This document shows, piece after piece, positions 34,966 to 43,360 of a stretch of DNA of 64,000 nt; position 1 is the first letter of the stretch, and each line of letters opens with the position of its first letter. Position numbers and translations under genes: made by a program. Below the pieces are notes generated by a model. It saw only the letters and a list, made by a program, of their open reading frames with translations, was not told the DNA's origin and made no database searches. The DNA comes from Bacteroidota bacterium. GTDB lineage: Bacteria > Bacteroidota > Bacteroidia > 2-12-FULL-35-15. The stretch lies in contig JADKIU010000001.1 of NCBI GenBank assembly GCA_016722565.1, forward strand, positions 620,001-684,000, given 5' to 3'.

Positions 34966-36258
34966 ATGAGTGCAAATACAATGGAAAAAAACATCGATTT
35001 GAAAGTATCAAAACTGGCTCAGAATATTATTGGGTCAGAGATTATAAAACTTGCTGCTGAGGTAAATGAAAAAATTAAACAAGGTGAAAAGGTTTATAAT
35101 TTTACAATTGGTGATTTTAATCCGAAAATTTTTCCAATTCCCACTGAATTAAAATCAGCAATTATTGCTGCGTATGAAGATGATCAAACCAATTACCCTG
35201 CAGCAGATGGAATGTTAGAGTTGCGTCAATCTGTTGTAAAACTATTGAAAGAACGGGGCGAGTTGGATTATAAAACGGATGAGATTGTTATCGCTGGTGG
35301 GGCCCGTCCTGTTATCTATGCAATTTTCAAAGCTTTAGTGGATGAAGGCGACACCGTTGTTTTTCCTGTACCATCCTGGAACAACAATCATTACACGTAT
35401 TTGAATAATGCAAAACCAGTATTGATTGAAACAACTCCTGAAAATAAGTTTATGCCTACTGCTGCGGATTTGAAACCGCATATCGGCACAGCAAATTTAA
35501 TTGCATTGTGTTCTCCACTAAACCCTACCGGAACAACCTTCCGTAAAAAAGATTTGGAAGAAATTTGCGATATGATTTTGGTTGAAAACGACAAACGTTT
35601 AGCTGAAAATAAAAAGCCATTGTATTTAATGTACGATCAAATTTATTGGGCATTAACGTTTGGTGATACCAAACATTATAATCCTGTGACCCTTCGCCCT
35701 GCTATGAAAAACTATACTGTTTTTGTGGATGGTATTTCAAAATCCTTGGCTGCAACAGGTGTGCGCGTTGGATGGAGCATGGGTCCGAAAAAAATTATTG
35801 AAAAAATGAAATCCATTTTAACGCATGTTGGAGCATGGGCTCCAAAAGCGGAACAAATGGCAACTGCCACTTATCTGAATGACTTATCCGCATACGATGC
35901 ATTTTTGGGTGATATTAAAACTAAGATTAATGATCGCTTGGTGAATATTTACAAAGGCTTTCAAAGTTTAAAAGCAGAAGGATTTAAAGTGGATGCAATC
36001 GCTCCTGAAGCAGCAATTTATTTAACGGTTCAGTTTTCGTTACACGGACAAACTAAAGCAGATGGCACTGTTTTAAAAACAACCCAAGATGTGACGAAAT
36101 ATATTTTGGACGAAGCAAAAGTTGCTCTTGTTCCTTTTTATGCATTTGGTGCTTCTGCCGATTCGAGCTGGTATCGCTTGTCGGTTGGAACTTGCAAAAT
36201 TGAAGAAATTGAAGTGGTGATTGAGAATTTAAGAAGTGCTTTAAAGAAATTAAAATAG
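34966..36258 (+). CDS. Pyridoxal-phosphate aminotransferase, class I/II (aspartate aminotransferase-like)
   Basis: The 430-residue protein belongs to fold-type I. The PLP lysine lies in FVDGISKSLAATGVRVGW, the substrate-binding SPLNPTGTTFRKKDLEEIC and the DQIYWALTF stretch (Asp-x-x-Tyr) precede it, and an Arg lies near the C-terminus in SWYRLSVGTC. Bacteroidota have several such aspartate/aromatic or methionine aminotransferases; the amino acid cannot be settled by eye. It is a single gene with its own promoter, followed by a palindromic repeat. Confidence 0.88.
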   Translation: MSANTMEKNIDLKVSKLAQNIIGSEIIKLAAEVNEKIKQGEKVYNFTIGDFNPKIFPIPTELKSAIIAAYEDDQTNYPAADGMLELRQSVVKLLKERGELDYKTDEIVIAGGARPVIYAIFKALVDEGDTVVFPVPSWNNNHYTYLNNAKPVLIETTPENKFMPTAADLKPHIGTANLIALCSPLNPTGTTFRKKDLEEICDMILVENDKRLAENKKPLYLMYDQIYWALTFGDTKHYNPVTLRPAMKNYTVFVDGISKSLAATGVRVGWSMGPKKIIEKMKSILTHVGAWAPKAEQMATATYLNDLSAYDAFLGDIKTKINDRLVNIYKGFQSLKAEGFKVDAIAPEAAIYLTVQFSLHGQTKADGTVLKTTQDVTKYILDEAKVALVPFYAFGASADSSWYRLSVGTCKIEEIEVVIENLRSALKKLK

Positions 36259-36276
36259 TAAATTGAGTTTGCGCGC

Positions 36277-36331
36277 TTCTCGACTCCGCTCGAAGTGACG
36301 CGCTAAAAGTCATTTCGAGCGGAGTCGAGAA
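36277..36331. repeat. Clean hairpin of the GAGCGGAGTCGA repeat family
   Basis: Two 23-bp arms, beginning TTCTCGACTCCGCTCG and ending CGAGCGGAGTCGAGAA, face each other with a loop of about nine bases and one mismatch that leaves a G-T pair. It sits between the aminotransferase and manC. It could act as a terminator-like structure but has no T tract. Confidence 0.8.
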
Positions 36332-36373
36332 AGACTTGATTGAAATTCGTATTAATTCGTAATTAGCAAATTT

Positions 36374-37463
36374 GTGAAGAATAATTATTGTGTGATAATG
36401 GCAGGCGGCATCGGTAGCCGCTTTTGGCCGATGAGCAGAACATCTCATCCAAAGCAATTCATGGATATTTTAGGTACCGGCAAAACTTTGTTGCAACAAA
36501 CCTATGCACGCTTTTTACGTCTTTGTCCGAAAGAAAATATTTACATTGTTACCAACGATTCATATGTTGATTTGGTAAAAGAACAAATCAAAGGAATTGC
36601 ATCGGATAATATTTTGAGTGAACCTGCTCGTAAAAACACAGCTCCATGTGTTGCTTATGCTTGTTATAAGATTGCTCAAATGAATCCGGATGCGCTTACT
36701 GTAATCGCTCCGTCAGATCACCTGATTGTGAAAGAAGATACATTTGTTAAAGCAATCAAAGCCTGTTATTTAAAAGCGGCTTCAGAAGATTGTTTGGTGA
36801 CATTGGGCATTCGTCCAAGCCGACCGGATACCGGTTATGGCTATATTCAGTTTGTCGAGTCGGATGCAAAGGAAAAAGATAAACGAATTAAAAAAGTAAA
36901 AACTTTTACCGAAAAGCCCGAGTTGGAAATTGGCTAAATTCTTTTTGCAAAGTGGTGACTTTTTATGGAACTCTGGAATTTTTATTTGGAGTGTGAAAAG
37001 TGTCATTAATGCCTTTGAAAAATACTCTCCCGATATGGATGCTATTTTTAAAGAGGGAAATGGTGTTTATAATACTCCAAAGGAAGCTGAGTTTATTGCA
37101 AAAGCATACACCAACTGTAAAAATATTTCCATCGATTATGCGATTATGGAAAAAGCAGAAAATGTATATGTCCGTTCTTCTATTATTGGTTGGAGCGATT
37201 TAGGAACTTGGGGGTCACTCTATGATCATATCAAACAAGATGATCATAATAATGCAGTAGTTGGAAAAAATGTGATGTTGTATGATTCAAAAAATTGTAT
37301 CGTAAACGTTTCGAAAGATAAATTGGTTGTGATGCAAGGTTTAGAAGATTATATTGTTGTGGAATCAGATGGAATCTTGTTGATCTGCAAAAAGCAAGAC
37401 GAGCAAGAAATCAAAACATTCGTGAACGATGTGAAAATTCAAAAAGGGGATAAGTTTATTTAG
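36374..37463 (+). CDS. manC: Mannose-1-phosphate guanylyltransferase (frameshifted)
   Basis: The first frame gives the nucleotidyltransferase signature VIMAGGIGSRFWPMSRTSHPKQF and runs to FTEKPELEIG, then a stop at 36935. The next frame continues with AKFFLQSGDFLWNSGIFIW... and ends with a short beta-helix-type tail. Deleting one G of the GG at 36932-36933 gives ELEIAKFFLQSG, as in the family. The joined length of about 363 residues is that of short ManC enzymes that lack the isomerase part. It makes GDP-mannose from GTP and mannose-1-phosphate. The start is uncertain: GTG at 36374, GTG at 36392 or ATG at 36398. Confidence 0.88.
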
Positions 37464-37547
37464 GAGCGACTAAGTGCTGGGTTGATGCTGTGTTAACCTA
37501 GAGGAGGAAAATTCTGATTACATATTCAAAAATCGCAAAGCTGCACA

Positions 37548-38222
37548 TCAATCTATTGTCTTGCCATCACTGTATTTTTTTCCTCTATAGGCTCCTGAGA
37601 AATAAACAATAAACCGCGCTCCGAAAATAGCTTGCTCTTGATTGAGGTCAACGAATAATGCTAACCCTGCTCCAACATCATATGTGATTTTTTTAACACC
37701 TTCAATCTGCGCATAAATACCTGGGTGACTGAAAGGCCTTGTGTATACGGTGTCACCTACTTTTGCATAGCCGGTAGAGTATGAGATGCCTGCAAATCCT
37801 GCAAAGTGAATGTCTTTGTCCTCATACCGTTTGCCATATCCTAAATGGAATTCATAATTATCGTAGAAGCCGAATTGCTCACCGGTAATCATTGTCCCCA
37901 ATTGAAAATAGTGTTGCTTGATATGGAAATTAAAATCCAAACCACCGGCAAACCCAATTTTACGTTTGTACGTTAAGTTCTGATTAAATCCACCACCCAC
38001 CGTAAACCAATTGTTGTAATACCTTAATTTTTTGTTGTTCAATACAAAGGTGCTATCCATCGGAGGGATATGCCTTTTCTTCTTTCCTGCTGTTTCTGTT
38101 TGAGGTGTTTCTTCAACAATTTTATAATGTTTGCCATTAATCACAGTATCTGTTTGTGAAAAAACAGAACTCGCAATAAAATTGACTGCAACGAAAAGTA
38201 GTATGGATAGATATTTTTTCAA
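37548..38222 (-). CDS. Hypothetical outer-membrane-like protein
   Basis: The 224-residue protein has a signal peptide (MKKYLSILLFVAVNFIASSVFSQ) and a C-terminal half of alternating hydrophobic strands (FTVGGGFNQNLTYKRKIGFAGGLDFNFHIKQHYFQLG...) typical of a small outer-membrane beta-barrel. No family is recognised. It has no close same-strand neighbour. Confidence 0.6.
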   Translation of the reverse strand: MKKYLSILLFVAVNFIASSVFSQTDTVINGKHYKIVEETPQTETAGKKKRHIPPMDSTFVLNNKKLRYYNNWFTVGGGFNQNLTYKRKIGFAGGLDFNFHIKQHYFQLGTMITGEQFGFYDNYEFHLGYGKRYEDKDIHFAGFAGISYSTGYAKVGDTVYTRPFSHPGIYAQIEGVKKITYDVGAGLALFVDLNQEQAIFGARFIVYFSGAYRGKKYSDGKTID

Positions 38223-38307
38223 AATCGTAATCGTAAAGGTAATGGGGATGATATTTATAAACGAAGATTGTTCACCTTTTAGTGTATAATCTCTAATTCA
38301 TGTTAGA

Positions 38308-38390
38308 GGTTGCTTCACTATGCTCGCAATGAGGTCCAACAGTGTGTTAGACTTTTAAAGAACGTCATTGCGAGCGCAGTGAAGCAATCT
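38308..38390. repeat. Inverted repeat of the TTGCTTCACT..GCTCGCAATGA family
   Basis: Left arm TTGCTTCACTATGCTCGCAA (from 38310) and right arm TCATTGCGAGCGCAGTGAAG (from 38365) are near-perfect reverse complements over about 23 bp, with about 30 bp between. It lies between fumC and the outer-membrane protein gene. Confidence 0.8.
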
Positions 38391-38410
38391 TGCCCATTAG
38401 AAAGAAAATG

Positions 38411-39808
38411 CTACTTCATACTCCCACACATATCTTCCGGTTTTACCCATTGATCAAATTGTTCGTTGGTTACATATCCCAATTCAATGGCTGCTTCACG
38501 CAAGGTTTTATTTCCTTTGTGTGCAGTTTTAGCAATTTTAGCTGCTTTTTCATAACCAATATGCGTGTTTAATGCAGTTACCAACATTAATGAGTTTTCT
38601 AAATGTTGTTTTAAAATTGGTAAGTTAGGCTCAATTCCTACAGCACAATTATCGTTGAAAGAAACACATGCGTCACCAATTAAACGTGCAGATTGCAGTA
38701 CGTTTGCGGCAATCACCGGCTTGAAAACGTTCAATTCAAAATGGCCGTTGGATCCACCAATGGAAACAGCAACATCATTTCCCATTACTTGTGCGCACAC
38801 CATGGTTAATGCTTCCGGTTGTGTTGGATTTACTTTCCCTGGCATGATGGATGAGCCCGGTTCGTTATCAGGAATGATGATTTCACCAATTCCGCAACGT
38901 GGTCCTGATGATAACATGCGGACATCGTTTGCAATTTTCATCAATGCAACAGCAGCACGTTTTAAAGCTCCAGATAATTCTACCATTGCATCGTGTGCTG
39001 CTAATGCTTCAAATTTATTTGGTGCTGTTACAAATGGTAATCCTGTTAATTCTGCAATTTTTTTCGCAACCAACACATCATATCCTTTTGGTGTGTTGAG
39101 TCCGGTTCCCACTGCTGTTCCTCCCAAAGCCAATTCGCGAACCATTTCCAATGCATTTTTAATTGCTCGGATACTATTCGTTAATTGTTGTGCATACCCT
39201 CCAAACTCTTGTCCGAGTGTTAAAGGTGTTGCATCCATAAAGTGCGTACGACCTGTTTTTACTATACTTTTAAAATCGTTGGATTTTTTTAACAAGGTAT
39301 CTCTCAACTTTTCCATTCCCGGAAGTGTGATGTCTACTACTTGTTTATATGATGCAATATGCATCGCGGTAGGATAGGTGTCGTTGGAAGATTGTGATTT
39401 ATTCACATCATCATTCGGATGCAATACTTTTTTCTCATCTGCTAATTTTCCGCCACTCATCACGTGCGCACGATAAGCAATTACTTCATTCGCATTCATG
39501 TTGGATTGAGTACCGGAACCGGTTTGCCAAATCACCAATGGAAATTGATCATCTAATTTTCCTGCAATAATTTCATCACAAGCTTTCGCAATCAGATCTT
39601 TTTTCTCAGCAGGTAAAACACCCAATTCACAGTTTGCCATGGCAGCTGCTTTTTTCAAATAGCCGAACGCATAGATAATTTCCTTTGGCATACTTGCTTC
39701 TGGTCCTATTTTAAAATTGTTGCGAGAGCGCTCTGTTTGTGCTCCCCAGTATTTATCAGCAGGTACTTTTACCTCGCCCATTGTGTCTGTTTCAATTCTG
39801 AATTCCAT
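38411..39808 (-). CDS. fumC: Fumarate hydratase class II
   Basis: This 465-residue enzyme interconverts fumarate and malate in the TCA cycle without iron. The fumarase/aspartase signature GSSIMPGKVNPTQPE is near residue 316, TGSGTQSNMNANEV near 98 and GRTHFMDATPLTLGQEFGGY near 190. The length fits the class II homotetramer. It stands alone, with about 90 nt of A/T-rich spacer upstream that contains repeated TTTAGGATTTTAAG-like words. Confidence 0.97.
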   Translation of the reverse strand: MEFRIETDTMGEVKVPADKYWGAQTERSRNNFKIGPEASMPKEIIYAFGYLKKAAAMANCELGVLPAEKKDLIAKACDEIIAGKLDDQFPLVIWQTGSGTQSNMNANEVIAYRAHVMSGGKLADEKKVLHPNDDVNKSQSSNDTYPTAMHIASYKQVVDITLPGMEKLRDTLLKKSNDFKSIVKTGRTHFMDATPLTLGQEFGGYAQQLTNSIRAIKNALEMVRELALGGTAVGTGLNTPKGYDVLVAKKIAELTGLPFVTAPNKFEALAAHDAMVELSGALKRAAVALMKIANDVRMLSSGPRCGIGEIIIPDNEPGSSIMPGKVNPTQPEALTMVCAQVMGNDVAVSIGGSNGHFELNVFKPVIAANVLQSARLIGDACVSFNDNCAVGIEPNLPILKQHLENSLMLVTALNTHIGYEKAAKIAKTAHKGNKTLREAAIELGYVTNEQFDQWVKPEDMCGSMK

Positions 39809-39897
39809 AGTGCTATTTAGGATTTTAAGATTTTTTTGATTTTGGATTTTCGTAGGGTAAATTTAAGATTTATTTGAATATAATATAGGCAATAATT

Positions 39898-40575
39898 TTA
39901 CTTTTTGGAATAACTTTTTAGTTTGTCAATTCTTCCTGTATACCTTTCCCACTTAATCATTCCAATATCGGCAGCAAGCCAAGCACTAGCCGTTTTGCTG
40001 AAAGCGGGATAGTTTACGCCTTCGTATAATATAAAATCATTCCCACGCATGTTTAGTGGAACTAAGTCATATCTCGTATAATCGATTTTAATACAATTAA
40101 ATTTTCCCATTGGAGTTTTTACCTTTTCATACTTAGAGATTCTATATGTATAAATAATTTCTTGCGAAAACTTTATGGTTATCTCATCCTTTATATTCAC
40201 AAAGGGCTTAAAAAATGGTTGAAATTGATTGTAAATACTTGCAGTGTCTGGCTCAAGTAAAGTAAAACGCGGACTAATCTTAACAGTATCTCCGGAAAAA
40301 CAGAAGATCCCTTCCAGAAAATGATACGAAGCTAATGTTGGATTTGTGCTGCTAATTTCATCCGGTGCAACATAACAATACACATCAGGATTGTCCTTTA
40401 TTTTTACTTTTATCAACAGAGATTCGGTTGAGCCGAAATTTTTGTTGTTGTTTGTGTAGTTGTAAACATATTTTCTCCCTTCTTCAGATGGGAAGTAATT
40501 ACGTAAAGGGATGTCATGCGTTTTTTTTGCACATGAAAAGAGGATAGGCAGTATGATTAAGTAGAAATATTTCAA
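39898..40575 (-). CDS. Hypothetical lipoprotein
   Basis: This is a 225-residue protein with lipobox ILPILFS-C15 after a short leader. The mature part (HDIPLRNYFPSEEGRKYVYNYTNNN... ) is beta-rich with no recognised domain; the pattern YYFPLKEGNKWEY-like at the start recalls small outer-membrane lipoproteins. It lies 14 nt downstream of the ArsC-like gene and could be in the same transcript. Confidence 0.6.
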   Translation of the reverse strand: MKYFYLIILPILFSCAKKTHDIPLRNYFPSEEGRKYVYNYTNNNKNFGSTESLLIKVKIKDNPDVYCYVAPDEISSTNPTLASYHFLEGIFCFSGDTVKISPRFTLLEPDTASIYNQFQPFFKPFVNIKDEITIKFSQEIIYTYRISKYEKVKTPMGKFNCIKIDYTRYDLVPLNMRGNDFILYEGVNYPAFSKTASAWLAADIGMIKWERYTGRIDKLKSYSKK

Positions 40576-40589
40576 TGTAAATCAATTAA

Positions 40590-40934
40590 TTATTTCAAAA
40601 ACTCCAGCACTTTTTCTGGAGGCCTGCCAATGATGGCTTTCTTACCCTTTACGATGATCGGGCGCTCAATCAAAATAGGGTTTTGGGCCATCGCTTTTAT
40701 CCATTGGGCTTCGGTTAATTTCTTCCCTTCATATTTTTCCAAAAATATAGGTTCTTTTTTTCTGACCAAATCCAGGGCTTTCATCCCAAGCATTTTTAAC
40801 AGCTCTTTTATTTCAGCTGGAGTAGGTGGTGTTTTTAAATATTCAACAACTTCTGTTTTCACTTTCTTTTTTTCTAAGATAGTACAAACGTCTCTGCTTT
40901 TTGAACAACGGGTATTGTGGTAGATCTTTAACAT
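40590..40934 (-). CDS. ArsC/Spx-family reductase (arsenate reductase, glutaredoxin-type)
   Basis: The 114-residue thioredoxin-fold protein has the ArsC active-site loop HNTRCSKSRD with a single cysteine (C10), and IERPIIVKGKKAIIGRPPEKV at the C-terminus, where the arginine binds oxyanion in arsenate reductases. The other possible role is as a Spx/YfgD-like protein; there are no ars genes nearby, so arsenic reduction is not confirmed. Its start codon overlaps the end of octamer element B by one base. Confidence 0.82.
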   Translation of the reverse strand: MLKIYHNTRCSKSRDVCTILEKKKVKTEVVEYLKTPPTPAEIKELLKMLGMKALDLVRKKEPIFLEKYEGKKLTEAQWIKAMAQNPILIERPIIVKGKKAIIGRPPEKVLEFLK

Positions 40935-41107
40935 AGGTGACTAAGTAACTAGGTGACTAAATGACTAAGTGTGTTCAAAGTGGTTTTGTTGTTCTATATT
41001 TTTAGACTAAATGGATTTCCGGTAGGTGTTAGTTAATTGCTGACCGTTATCTCCTCAGTCACCTAGTCACCTAGTCACCTAGTTACCTAGTTACCTAGTC
41101 ACTTAAC
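40934..41107. repeat. Octamer-array element B with inverted arms, starting at the prfB stop
   Basis: Left arm TAGGTGAC TAAGTAAC, TAGGTGAC TAAATGAC, TAAGTGTG (40934-40973), about 80 bp interior beginning TTCAAAG, and a right arm CAGTCACC, TAGTCACC, TAGTCACC, TAGTTACC, TAGTTACC, TAGTCACT (41056-41103) ending TAAC. On the prfB strand the array begins with the stop codon, TAAGTGAC. The layout and length match element A. Confidence 0.9.
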
Positions 41108-42192
41108 TATTCCCATACTCCATGAGGTATGCCTTAATAAAATCCTTCAAGTCGCCATCCATAACAGCTTGAATGTTGGATGTTTCATAGCCTGTTCTTA
41201 CATCTTTGATAAGTTTGTAGGGATGAAAAACATAGTTTCGAATTTGTGAACCCCATTCGATTTTCTTTTTATTCCCTTCAATTACATTAATTGCTTCACG
41301 TTGTTTTCGCAATTCAATTTCAAACAATTGTGATTTTAATAATTTAATCGCATTTTCTTTATTCTGCAGTTGCGAGCGTGATTCCTGATTTTTGATAATG
41401 ATTCCTGATGGCTTATGGTATAAGCGCACTGCCGTTTCTACTTTATTTACATTTTGTCCACCAGCGCCTCCGGCTCTGAATGTTTCAAATTCCAGGTCGC
41501 CTGGATTGACATCAATTTCAATCGTATCGTCAATTAAAGGATAAGCATAAACAGAAGCAAAAGAAGTATGGCGTTTTGCATTGGAGTCGAAGGGAGAAAT
41601 ACGCACCAAACGATGCACTCCATTTTCACCTTTCAAATATCCAAATGCATAATCGCCTTCAAATTCTAAAGTGACAGATTTTATACCCGCTGTGTCTCCA
41701 TCGGTGCGGTCGGTCTCTTTTATTTTATAGCCATTTTTACTTCCCCACATCATGTACATACGCATGAGCATTTCTGCCCAGTCGCAGCTTTCTGTTCCAC
41801 CGGCTCCTGCATTTATTTGTACCACGCAGCTTAAGATATCCTCCTTGCCACTGAGCATATTTTTAAACTCGATTTCTTCTAGATGCTGAACAGTAATTTT
41901 ATATTGTTCTTCCACATCTTGCTCTGTTGCTTCACCTTGTTTGAAGTAATCATAGAGCAAAGAAAGATCATCCACATTGCTTTGTGCTTTTGCAAATGAG
42001 GTAGTCCAGTTCTTTTTAAGTTTAGTTTGTTTGAGCAGTTCTTCTGCTTTTTTTGGGTCATCCCAAAAATTCGGGGCGAGTGCTTTCTCTTCTTCTTCAG
42101 CTATTTCGCGGAGCTTACGATCGATGTCAAAGATGCCCCCTTAACGCATCCGTGCGCTCCCGAAGGTCTTTTAGTTGGTCTGTAGTAATCAT
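41103..42192 (-). CDS. prfB: Peptide chain release factor 2, with programmed +1 frameshift
   Basis: Translation starts at ATG 42192 (MITTDQLKDLRERTDALRGHL), meets an in-frame UGA after 21 codons at 42129-42127 and continues in the +1 frame as DIDRKLREIAEEEEKALAPNFWDD... The joined protein is about 362 residues, normal for RF2. GGAGGQNVNKVETAVR is the GGQ loop that triggers peptide release, and the anticodon-like region follows RF2 pattern. It terminates at UGA and UAA codons. The frameshift site is described separately. The stop codon is the first triplet of octamer element B. Confidence 0.96.
42126..42141 (-). promoter_or_regulatory. Programmed frameshift site of prfB: internal SD AGGGGG and slip site CTTTGAC
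   Basis: On the mRNA strand the order is AGGGGG (42141-42136), three bases CAT, then CTT TGA C. This is the classic autoregulatory site: when RF2 is scarce, the ribosome pauses at UGA and slips +1 on CUU. The spacing between AGGGGG and CTT matches the well-known site in other bacteria. Confidence 0.92.
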
Positions 42193-42237
42193 GGTGTAAA
42201 GTTAATAAATATTGGGAAATTGAGTGTGAAATAAGAG

Positions 42238-42245
42238 TATTTTTG
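42238..42245 (+). promoter_or_regulatory. -7 promoter box TATTTTTG for the membrane protein gene at 42251
   Basis: Exact TAnnTTTG match that ends 5 nt before the first ATG at 42251, so the transcript would be nearly leaderless. Confidence 0.5.
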
Positions 42246-42250
42246 CAGGG

Positions 42251-42736
42251 ATGATGCCAACAAAATATTTTCGTACAACAACAAAAGAATATTGTCATAT
42301 CAATGACGATACAGTTTTTATATTTAATACGAAGGAACCTACTCGTATTCCTTTGGAGCATGAATTAGGAAACGCATGGGCTGTAAAAAGTATATTGAAT
42401 TATATATTTTTTGTAATGCTATTACTTTATACCATGTTTTCTGTTTCTTATTATGGGTTTGGTTTTTTTAAGCAACCGGTTAATTACGGAGCCTTATTAT
42501 TGTTGTTTGTTTCATTTGTGAGAATAAAAGAAGCTTTTGTAAGTAGCAATACACCAACGATTCCAAGAAGCAAAATTAAATCGGTGATTTTTAAAACACC
42601 AATGTTCTCCTATCCTAGAGTTGTTATTTATTTTGATGGACCGGAAGGGAATGTTTTACGTAGAAGCATTTCAGTAAAATATAAGGAAGAAGCACTTCAA
42701 GTACTTAAGGAAGTTGGTCTTGTGAAGGAGGGGTAA
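42251..42736 (+). CDS. Hypothetical membrane protein with two transmembrane helices
   Basis: The 161-residue protein has two hydrophobic helices (about residues 48-68 and 78-92) between a polar N-terminal part and a C-terminal part of beta strands (IPRSKIKSVIFKTPMFSYPRVVIYFDGPEGNVLRRSISVKY), a pattern of a PH-like domain on a small membrane anchor. No family can be named. It converges on recX, and its own spacer contains octamer array C. Confidence 0.55.
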   Translation: MMPTKYFRTTTKEYCHINDDTVFIFNTKEPTRIPLEHELGNAWAVKSILNYIFFVMLLLYTMFSVSYYGFGFFKQPVNYGALLLLFVSFVRIKEAFVSSNTPTIPRSKIKSVIFKTPMFSYPRVVIYFDGPEGNVLRRSISVKYKEEALQVLKEVGLVKEG

Positions 42737-42742
42737 ATTTCT

Positions 42743-42766
42743 TAGTCACCTAGTCACTTAGTTACC
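42743..42766. repeat. Short octamer array C at the recX stop
   Basis: Three units TAGTCACC, TAGTCACT, TAGTTACC. Read on the recX strand: GGTAAC TAAGTGAC TAGGTGAC TAAG; the recX stop TAA is within the first unit. Confidence 0.8.
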
Positions 42767-43250
42767 TTGTAGCCTCTTTAATTGTTTCCCAGACCAAATC
42801 GCCTTCAAATCCTCTTGAAATAGCATATTGTGCCGCTTTATAATTCCGGACTTGCTCTTTGCCTTTTGGATTTTCTTTTAACTTTTTTAGTAGAATCTCT
42901 TGGAGTGTTTTTAGATAATCGTCTTCATCAATTTCCTGCATTCCCTTTTTAATGCAGTAGTCGGAAATTTTGCGTTTTTTTAATTCAATCTTTATTTTTA
43001 TTCTGCCCCATTTTTTAATTCGAAATTTGCCACCTACAAATGCTTTAGCAAAACGCTCTTCATTTAAAAAATTATCGGAAATTAAATTAGCAATGATGTT
43101 TTCTACATCGTTGCTATGTAATCCCCATTCATAAAGTTTGTCACGCATCTCTTGCTGGCATCGCTCCTGATAGGCACAGGAGTTTTGCGCTTTTATGGTC
43201 GCTTGGTTGGGAGTAAGTTTCTTTTTTGGTTTTTTGTCGTCTTCAAACAT
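42762..43250 (-). CDS. recX: Regulatory protein RecX
   Basis: This 162-residue protein consists of repeated three-helix modules of the RecX family: AQNSCAYQERCQQEMRDKLYEWG, then the second VENIIANLISDNFLNEERFAKAFVGGKFRIKKWGRIKIKIELKKRKI, and a third one. RecX binds RecA filaments and limits recombination. No recA is next to it. Its last codon and stop lie in the octamer array. Confidence 0.88.
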   Translation of the reverse strand: MFEDDKKPKKKLTPNQATIKAQNSCAYQERCQQEMRDKLYEWGLHSNDVENIIANLISDNFLNEERFAKAFVGGKFRIKKWGRIKIKIELKKRKISDYCIKKGMQEIDEDDYLKTLQEILLKKLKENPKGKEQVRNYKAAQYAISRGFEGDLVWETIKEATR

Positions 43251-43285
43251 TTTTGCTTCATCACTTTTTATTGTTGATACTTCTC

Positions 43286-43360
43286 TTCAATCAATTGTCC
43301 TCTAGTCCCCTAGTCCCTTAGTCCCCTAGTCACTTAGTCACCTAGTTACCTAGTCACTTA
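43286..43360. repeat. Octamer array D at the DUF58 gene stop
   Basis: Seven consecutive units: TAGTCCCC, TAGTCCCT, TAGTCCCC, TAGTCACT, TAGTCACC, TAGTTACC, TAGTCACT (43303-43358). On the gene strand this reads TAAGTGAC TAGGTAAC ..., beginning with the stop codon of the DUF58 protein. TTCAATCAATTG before it resembles the interior start of element A. The left arm seen in elements A and B is missing. Confidence 0.85.

Noticed and set aside
37461..37500. GACTAAGTG and GTTAACCTAGAGG after the manC stop as a fifth octamer array
   Set aside because: Only one unit-like word is present and there is no 8-base periodicity; at most a decayed remnant.
42126..42132. The in-frame TGA of prfB as another sequence error
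   Set aside because: AGGGGG and CTTTGAC are at the exact spacing of the well-known programmed site, so the frameshift is biological.
42101..42361. An 86-codon minus-strand open frame overlapping the prfB start and the divergent gene
   Set aside because: It overlaps the true prfB N-terminus in another frame, has no recognisable content and no promoter, so it is a shadow frame.
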